From Pandoraea pulmonicola (GTDB taxonomy: Bacteria; Pseudomonadota; Gammaproteobacteria; Burkholderiales; Burkholderiaceae): a stretch of DNA of 64,000 bases. Numbering within the stretch: position 1 is the first letter of the stretch; every line of letters starts with the position of its first letter. The stretch is from positions 3,596,001 through 3,660,000 of the forward strand of contig NZ_CP010310.2 of assembly GCF_000815105.2 (NCBI RefSeq). Reading direction: 5' to 3'. This document shows, one piece after another, positions 59,105-64,000 of this stretch. A model generated the notes under the pieces. That model did no database searches, was not told where the DNA came from, and saw nothing but the letters and a program-made list of their open reading frames with translations. A program made the translations under genes and the position numbers.

Positions 59105-60232
59105 TTACGAGATGCGATCCAACGCCTTGGTGAATCGGGCCACCGTGCCGTCGACGTCGTGCAGTTTGTCCAGACCGAACAAACCGATGCGAAAGGTCTT
59201 GAAGTCGTCGGGCTCGTCGCACCGGAGCGGTACGCCGGCCGCGATCTGCAGGCCCTCGTCGGCGAACTTCCTGCCCGAGCGGATGCCGTCGTCGTCGGTA
59301 TAGCTCACGACCACGCCCGGCGCCTCGAAACCTTCGGCGGCCACGCTGCGGAAACCGCGGGCGCCCAGCAGCGCGCGAATGCGTTTGCCGAGTTCGAGCT
59401 GCTCCGCGCGCACCTTTTCCAGACCGTACGCCTCGGTCTCCTCGATGACGTCGCGCAGCACCGCGAGGCTGTCCGTGGGCATCGTGGCGTGGTAAGCGAA
59501 GCCACCCTTCTCGTACGCCGCCATGATCTGCAGCCATTGGCGCAGATCGCAGGCGAAGCTGGTGCTCGTGGTCGTCTCGATTCGCTCGCGGGCCAGTGCG
59601 CTCAGCATGACCAGCGCGCAGCACGGCGACGCGCTCCACCCCTTTTGCGGTGCGCTGATCAGCACATCGATGCCGCAGGCCTGCATATCGACCCAGACCG
59701 TTCCCGAAGCGATGCAGTCCAGCACGAACATGCCGCCGACGGCATGCACGGCGTCGGCCACCGCACGCAGGTAGGCGTCGGGCAGCATCATGCCGGAGGC
59801 GGTTTCGACGTGCGGGGCGAACACCAGATCCGGCTTGTGCTCCCGGATCGCCGCCACCACCTCGTCGATCGGTGCCGGTGCATAAGCGGCCTGCCGCCCC
59901 TGTTCGACGGGACGTGCCTTCAGAACGATCGATTCGGACGGAATGCCCCCCATGTCGAAAATCTGCGACCAGCGGAAACTGAACCAGCCGTTGCGAATGA
60001 CGAGGCACTTCTTGCCGGTCGCGAACTGACGGGCCACGGCTTCCATGCCGAAGGTGCCACTGCCTGGCACGACGACGGCCGAGGTGGCGTTGTAGACCTT
60101 TTTCAGGCCCGCGGAAATGTCGCGCATCACGCCCTGGAAGCGCTGCGACATATGGTTGAGCGAGCGGTCGGTGTAGACGACCGAATATTCGAGGAGCCCC
60201 TCGCGGTCGACATCGGGGAGTAGTCCTGGCAC
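59105..60232 (-). CDS. Class V aminotransferase (serine/alanine-glyoxylate type)
   Basis: A 375-aa PLP enzyme of the class V family that includes alanine-glyoxylate, serine-glyoxylate and 2-aminoethylphosphonate aminotransferases. VVVPGSGTFGMEAVARQF gives the cofactor loop, GGMFVLDCIASGTVWVDMQA the Asp, and DVLISAPQKGWSASPCCALV the Schiff-base lysine. The start is taken as GTG at 60232 (GGAG six bases upstream) because the region before it reads as non-family sequence. The next gene downstream on this strand is the Pho-box-linked sensor. A 2-aminoethylphosphonate role is possible but not shown. Confidence 0.85.
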   Translation of the reverse strand: MPGLLPDVDREGLLEYSVVYTDRSLNHMSQRFQGVMRDISAGLKKVYNATSAVVVPGSGTFGMEAVARQFATGKKCLVIRNGWFSFRWSQIFDMGGIPSESIVLKARPVEQGRQAAYAPAPIDEVVAAIREHKPDLVFAPHVETASGMMLPDAYLRAVADAVHAVGGMFVLDCIASGTVWVDMQACGIDVLISAPQKGWSASPCCALVMLSALARERIETTTSTSFACDLRQWLQIMAAYEKGGFAYHATMPTDSLAVLRDVIEETEAYGLEKVRAEQLELGKRIRALLGARGFRSVAAEGFEAPGVVVSYTDDDGIRSGRKFADEGLQIAAGVPLRCDEPDDFKTFRIGLFGLDKLHDVDGTVARFTKALDRIS

Positions 60233-60432
60233 GTGCGTCTCCGACAAATGAGGTGAAAAGTAGCCGAAGACCGATTCTAACGAATTCCACTCGCGCCGGA
60301 CGGAACGGCAATCCCGGGATGGGGATAGCGCCGGTGAGCGAGGTGGGAGAAGAAGCGTGGGGAGAGGAACGTGCCCTTTGTGAATCGAAAGCGACGGCTC
60401 GCGTGCGAGCCGTCGGCATCGTCGCAAACGGA

Positions 60433-61215
60433 TCAATACAGAGATCTCAACGCCTTGGCACCTGACATGAGGATCGAAACGTCCGAGCCGACGGCGACGA
60501 ATGTGGCGCCACGTGCGAGGTAATTCCGCGCCAGTTCGAGATCGCCTGTCAGAATGCCAGCAGCCTTGCCCGACTTGACGATCGTATCGATTGCCCCGCC
60601 GATGGCCCCTTGCACCTCGGGATGCGCAGCGTTGCCGAGATGACCCAGTGATGCGGCGAGATCGGCCGGTCCGATGAAGACACCGTCAACGCCATCGACC
60701 GAGCAAATGGCGGTCAGTGCATCGAGCCCCGCCCGGCTTTCCACTTGCAACAGTGTGCACATCTGATCATTGGCGCGATGCAGGTAATCGGGTACTTGCT
60801 GCCAGCGCGAAGCGCGCGCCAGCGTCGCCCCGACGCCGCGATGCCCCCGCGGCGGGTAGCGCATGGCCGAAACGACTCTGCGCGCCTGTTCCTCGCTTTC
60901 GATCATCGGGATCAGCAGCGTCTGCACCCCGATGTCCGTCCATCGTTTGATTTCCACGTCGCTATCGCACGACGCCCGCACGACGGCGTGTGACGTGCTG
61001 CCTTCCAGCGCCTGCAACTGGGCGAGCGTCGTCTCGATCGAGTTCGGCGCGTGTTCATTATCGATCACCAGCCAATCAAAACCGATGCTGCCGAACATCT
61101 CCGCGGTATAGGGGCTGGCCAACCCCAACCATAGCCCGATCTGTGGCACACGGCGCGCCAGTGTGTGTTTGAATGCGTTTTCCAACGTCATACCTCGCAA
61201 ATCGTAGTCAGTCAT
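60433..61215 (-). CDS. hpaI: HpaI-like 4-hydroxy-2-oxo-heptane-1,7-dioate aldolase
   Basis: A 260-aa class II pyruvate aldolase (HpcH/HpaI family) that cleaves 2-oxo-4-hydroxy acids to pyruvate and an aldehyde. Key segments are IGLWLGLASPYTAEMFGSIG, FDWLVIDNEHAPN, the metal-binding Glu in LLQVESRAGL and the Asp in GVFIGPADLAASLG. Length agrees with E. coli HpaI (262). It follows the hydratase gene after seven bases, matching the order of steps in homoprotocatechuate breakdown. Confidence 0.87.
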   Translation of the reverse strand: MTDYDLRGMTLENAFKHTLARRVPQIGLWLGLASPYTAEMFGSIGFDWLVIDNEHAPNSIETTLAQLQALEGSTSHAVVRASCDSDVEIKRWTDIGVQTLLIPMIESEEQARRVVSAMRYPPRGHRGVGATLARASRWQQVPDYLHRANDQMCTLLQVESRAGLDALTAICSVDGVDGVFIGPADLAASLGHLGNAAHPEVQGAIGGAIDTIVKSGKAAGILTGDLELARNYLARGATFVAVGSDVSILMSGAKALRSLY

Positions 61216-61222
61216 CGCGGCA

Positions 61223-62026
61223 TCAGACGAATCGGCACGACACACTGCCCAGCGGCCCGAAATCCGCGTGGAACGTGTCGCCGGGGGTTGCGTGGACCGG
61301 ACGGGTAAACGAGCCCGCCAGTATGATCTGTCCGGGCTGCAATGCGGTCTCAAAAGCCGCCAGCCTGCGTGCCAGCCAAGCCACACCGTTGGCCGGATGA
61401 TTCAGTACACCGGCGGCCAACCCAGTTTCCTCGATGACACCATTTCGTTGCAGGAAAGCGCCCACCCAGCGCAGGTCGACGTCTGCTGGGCGCACCGGAC
61501 GACCACCGAGAATGACACCGGCGTTGGCCGCATTGTCCGCGATGGTATCGAACACCTTGCGCGGCAGGCCGGTTTGCGCATCAAGCGGCTCCGAACGCGC
61601 ATCGATGATTTCGAGCGCAGGCACGACGTAGCGGGTCGCGTCGAGCACATCCCAGAGCGTTACGTCGGGGCCGGTCAGCGTGCGACCGAGCACGAACGCC
61701 AGTTCCACTTCGACGCGCGGCACGATCAACCGAGCGCAGTCGATTTCGCCGCCGTCCTCCCAAAGCATGTTGTCGAGCAGCACGCCGAAGTCCGGCTCGT
61801 CGATCCTGGATGCCATCTGCATGGCGCGCGACGTCAGGCCGATCTTATGGCCGATGATCTTGCGCCCGCGCGCAAGCTTCGCGTCGATCCAGGCACGCTG
61901 GATGGCGTAGGCCTCGGCAATCGTGATCTCCGGGCGGACAAGCGATATCTGCTTGATCTGCTTGCGCGATTGTTCCGCCGCATCGAGCTGTTGCGCGAAG
62001 ATCTGAATATCGTTGTCGCCTAGCAT
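61223..62026 (-). CDS. hpaH: HpaH-like 2-oxo-hept-4-ene-1,7-dioate hydratase
   Basis: A 267-aa hydratase, the same length as E. coli HpaH, that adds water to 2-oxohept-4-enedioate. Markers are [20 protein letters not shown], the active-site region [13 protein letters not shown] (Glu metal ligands) and [11 protein letters not shown]. The start at 62026 (MLGDNDIQ) overlaps the flavin reductase stop by seven bases. Product and neighbour HpaI form consecutive steps of the meta-cleavage pathway. Confidence 0.9.
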   Translation of the reverse strand: MLGDNDIQIFAQQLDAAEQSRKQIKQISLVRPEITIAEAYAIQRAWIDAKLARGRKIIGHKIGLTSRAMQMASRIDEPDFGVLLDNMLWEDGGEIDCARLIVPRVEVELAFVLGRTLTGPDVTLWDVLDATRYVVPALEIIDARSEPLDAQTGLPRKVFDTIADNAANAGVILGGRPVRPADVDLRWVGAFLQRNGVIEETGLAAGVLNHPANGVAWLARRLAAFETALQPGQIILAGSFTRPVHATPGDTFHADFGPLGSVSCRFV

Positions 62027-62748
62027 CGGGACAAGTCCTCGTGATGTGTTCGGTTGCCTGTCGCATGGACAGCCGGGAGCGGACCGTCGAGATATGCCTG
62101 CGCAAGCCCGTCCCGTTTCATGTCCTGCCACTGCGCCAGCGAAGGTGTCGCCATTTGGAATGCCCGCGTGACTTCGCAGTACCAGCCAGGGCTATGCAGG
62201 CGGCCGATCAGGTGCATCGGCAGCGGGTCGATGAACATGCGCTGGACATCGGTCACAGCCTCATCAATCAGATGCATGCCGACAATGTCGCCGATCACCA
62301 GCGTGCGTCGTCCATCGATGTCGACCAGCTCGCGCACGCGGCACTCCATGGACGCGGGGCTATCCTTGATGCGCGGCACATCGACGAGCCGTGACGGCTC
62401 CATGACGAGTTCAGCCTCGACGGATTCGTCCACGGCGGCTGCGAAGTCGATGGACGTCACCGCCATGCGCCGGGCCTGCGCGGACGACACCAGATTCACG
62501 ACGAACTCGCCATGTGAGGCGATGTTCAGGGCGGTGTCCTTTAGCACGCTGCGTCGAGAATCGACGCAGAAGCACAGGATGGGCGGATCACCGGACATCA
62601 CGTTGAAGAACGAAAACGGCGCAACGTTGAGCTCGCCCGCGGCGCTACGAGAGCTCACCCAGGCGATGGGGCGAGGCAGGACGGCGGAATGCAGAAGATT
62701 GCTGCGTTGTTCGCCGCTGAGTGAATGCATATCGAAATACATGGGCAA
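62020..62748 (-). CDS. Flavin reductase family protein
   Basis: A 242-aa FMN-binding split-barrel protein. The N-terminal pattern RPIAWVSSRSAAGELNVAPF, SFFNVMSGDPPILCFCVDSR and DTALNIASHGEFVVNLVSS is typical of the DIM6/NTAB group, which binds FMN and may reduce it for a monooxygenase. No partner oxygenase gene is in the window. It overlaps the hydratase gene by seven bases. Confidence 0.85.
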   Translation of the reverse strand: MPMYFDMHSLSGEQRSNLLHSAVLPRPIAWVSSRSAAGELNVAPFSFFNVMSGDPPILCFCVDSRRSVLKDTALNIASHGEFVVNLVSSAQARRMAVTSIDFAAAVDESVEAELVMEPSRLVDVPRIKDSPASMECRVRELVDIDGRRTLVIGDIVGMHLIDEAVTDVQRMFIDPLPMHLIGRLHSPGWYCEVTRAFQMATPSLAQWQDMKRDGLAQAYLDGPLPAVHATGNRTHHEDLSRC

Positions 62749-62772
62749 AGGTGTCCGTAAGGGGGTGAGCGG

Positions 62773-63231
62773 TTACTCGTTGCCCAAGCGCGATGCATCC
62801 TGCGCTGGGACATCGACACCGGCCCGGCGAGCGTTGGACTGATGCAGTTCCACCAGATTTCCCGCCGGATCGCGCATGAACAGCTGTTTCAGGCTGGGCG
62901 ATGCCACGTTATCCAGCGTGAAATACTCGATGCCGCGCTCGATGAGCACTTGCTCGGCGGCCAGCACGTCCTCCACCGCCAACGCGATGTGGTTCGACAC
63001 CGGGTCCTGATCGGGCCCTTTCGCGTAACGAGACAGACCCTCGCTGCCAAGTATGTGCAATTGCGTGCCGTTGGGCAGGTTGATCCACGAACCATAAATG
63101 CCAGGAATCTTCCAGCGTGCCGGGTCCTGAGGCAGGCTCAGGATGTCCCGGTAGAAGTCGAGCATGGCATCGGCCTTGGCGTGGTTGACGCCGAATCCGA
63201 CGTGATGAAGTTCGAGAACCTTGATGGGCAT
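62773..63231 (-). CDS. VOC family (glyoxalase/dioxygenase fold) protein
   Basis: A 152-aa VOC protein. The beta-alpha-beta-beta-beta modules begin LELHHVGFGVNHAKADAM and NHIALAVEDVLAAEQVL. Possible metal ligands are His in LHHVGF, His in NHIALAV and Glu in NLVELHQS. Members are glyoxalases, isomerases or small extradiol dioxygenases; which one cannot be decided. First gene of the minus-strand hpa-like cluster, divergent from the MarR gene. Confidence 0.85.
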   Translation of the reverse strand: MPIKVLELHHVGFGVNHAKADAMLDFYRDILSLPQDPARWKIPGIYGSWINLPNGTQLHILGSEGLSRYAKGPDQDPVSNHIALAVEDVLAAEQVLIERGIEYFTLDNVASPSLKQLFMRDPAGNLVELHQSNARRAGVDVPAQDASRLGNE

Positions 63232-63330
63232 AACAGACTCCGTGAGATGTTCATGGGCGGTCCATCGGACCGCCCATGGGTCGAATGGCAGGGTTGCCGC
63301 TGCTCACAATTATAGTACGTTAGCCAAATT

Positions 63331-63344
63331 ATACGTAAACGTAT
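63331..63344. promoter_or_regulatory. Palindromic operator-like site between VOC and MarR genes
   Basis: ATACGTAAACGTAT is a 14-bp near-perfect dyad (six-base arms, AA centre) in an AT-rich intergenic stretch. TATAAT-like hexamers occur on the minus strand near it and on the plus strand at 63358-63363. A MarR dimer commonly binds such sites. Confidence 0.55.
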
Positions 63345-63403
63345 TATTTGAGCATCGTATAATCCACCGCAAGAATCCCGACGCGACGGAAGTGATTGAC
63401 GCC

Positions 63404-63991
63404 ATGAGCGCACGAAAGAGCACGGCAAAAGCCGAAGCCCCTCACCGCAAGCCCCCGCACGAAGCCCATGCGCCTGGAAATGACGCCACCAGCGCGGTTC
63501 GCCCTCATCTGGCGTTGATGGCGCAGACAGCGGAGCCGCACACCCATAGAGGAGCTGCCGGACTGGGTCTGCTGTTGTTGTGGCTTGCGGACGACGTCGA
63601 ACATCGCGCAAACGCTGCGCTGGCAGAGTTCGGCTTATCGGAGAACAAGTTCGACGTGCTGATGATTTTTGGATTGGCTGAGCGCGGCCTGATCGACAGC
63701 AAGGTCGTGACGCCTTCCTACATCGCGGACTACTTCGGCGTGACTCGTTCGACCGTCACGGGGTTGCTGGATTGGCTGGAGAAGCGGGCACTATTGACTC
63801 GCACGCTCAATCATGACGATCGACGCAGTATCTCGCTCACGCTCACGGACGAGGGGCGCAATGTGCTTGCACGGTCCTTGCCGAAATTCTGGTCGATGTG
63901 TGCGGCGTTGGTCGATGGCCTGAAACAGGAAGATCGCGACGCGCTTGAGCGAATCCTCGGTGCGATCTGGCTGAATCTGAAGCAACGATAG
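63404..63991 (+). CDS. MarR family transcriptional regulator
   Basis: A 195-aa regulator. A polar, His-rich N-terminal extension of about 45 residues precedes the MarR fold. The winged helix includes TPSYIADYFGVTRSTVTGLL and LEKRALLTRTLNHDDRRSIS (wing with DDRRS), then LTLTDEGRNVLARSL. It is divergent from the catabolic cluster and likely represses it until a pathway aromatic acid binds. HpaR-like function is plausible but not certain, since HpaR is about 150 aa. Confidence 0.9.
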   Translation: MSARKSTAKAEAPHRKPPHEAHAPGNDATSAVRPHLALMAQTAEPHTHRGAAGLGLLLLWLADDVEHRANAALAEFGLSENKFDVLMIFGLAERGLIDSKVVTPSYIADYFGVTRSTVTGLLDWLEKRALLTRTLNHDDRRSISLTLTDEGRNVLARSLPKFWSMCAALVDGLKQEDRDALERILGAIWLNLKQR

Positions 63992-64000
63992 GCGAGGCCG

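Noticed and set aside
1..64000. CRISPR arrays, rRNA genes, insertion sequences, integrases
   Set aside because: Looked for on both strands; no regularly spaced repeats, rRNA sequence, transposase or integrase could be recognised.

Overview
The window is high-GC betaproteobacterial DNA. The chromosomal order yicC-gmk-rpoZ-spoT facing rph-rdgB-hemW, the 68-residue omega subunit and the large surface-protein genes suggest Burkholderiaceae, probably Pandoraea-like. The genus is an inference from gene content and order; no search was run.

Positions 1-19100 are mostly core genome: the 5' end of a kdp potassium-pump operon with a KdpE-like box, two orphan polar amino-acid binding proteins, a P-loop kinase/cupin pair, cnoX, a Kef-type antiporter fused to a UspA-like domain, pirin, greB, the yicC-gmk-rpoZ-spoT operon (minus), rph-rdgB-hemW (plus) and an acyl-CoA synthetase. 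A tRNA-Ser(UGA) gene at 19383-19472 borders an accessory zone (about 19.5-30.2 kb). That zone holds an AbiE-type toxin-antitoxin pair, a frameshifted autotransporter, an unrecognised secreted protein and a second, intact autotransporter.

Positions 30.4-39.6 kb carry a LysR regulator, an SDR oxidoreductase, and an Lrp/AsnC regulator divergent from a six-gene amino-acid-type catabolic operon: periplasmic binding protein, divergent peptide deformylase, class IV aminotransferase, Kbl-like gene broken by a 10-bp tandem duplication, MFS transporter and ArgE-like deacylase. acnB follows with its own promoter.

Positions 42.4-59.1 kb hold the most notable system, all on the minus strand: a small periplasmic protein joining an STN signalling domain to a TonB-like C-terminal domain, a FecI-type sigma factor, a FecR-type regulator with a twin-arginine membrane segment, and a giant (about 4,570 aa) filamentous-haemagglutinin-family exoprotein. 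A near-consensus Pho box sits upstream of the first gene, and one bipartite promoter-like motif with identical spacing recurs before fecR and before the exoprotein gene. This suggests a cascade from phosphate starvation through cell-surface signalling to a secreted adhesin, comparable in outline to the PUMA3 (Vre) system of Pseudomonas aeruginosa. No TpsB transporter gene is in the window.

Positions 59.1-64.0 kb hold a class V aminotransferase and a small aromatic-catabolism cluster (HpaI-like aldolase, HpaH-like hydratase, flavin reductase, VOC protein) divergent from a MarR regulator with an operator-like palindrome between them.
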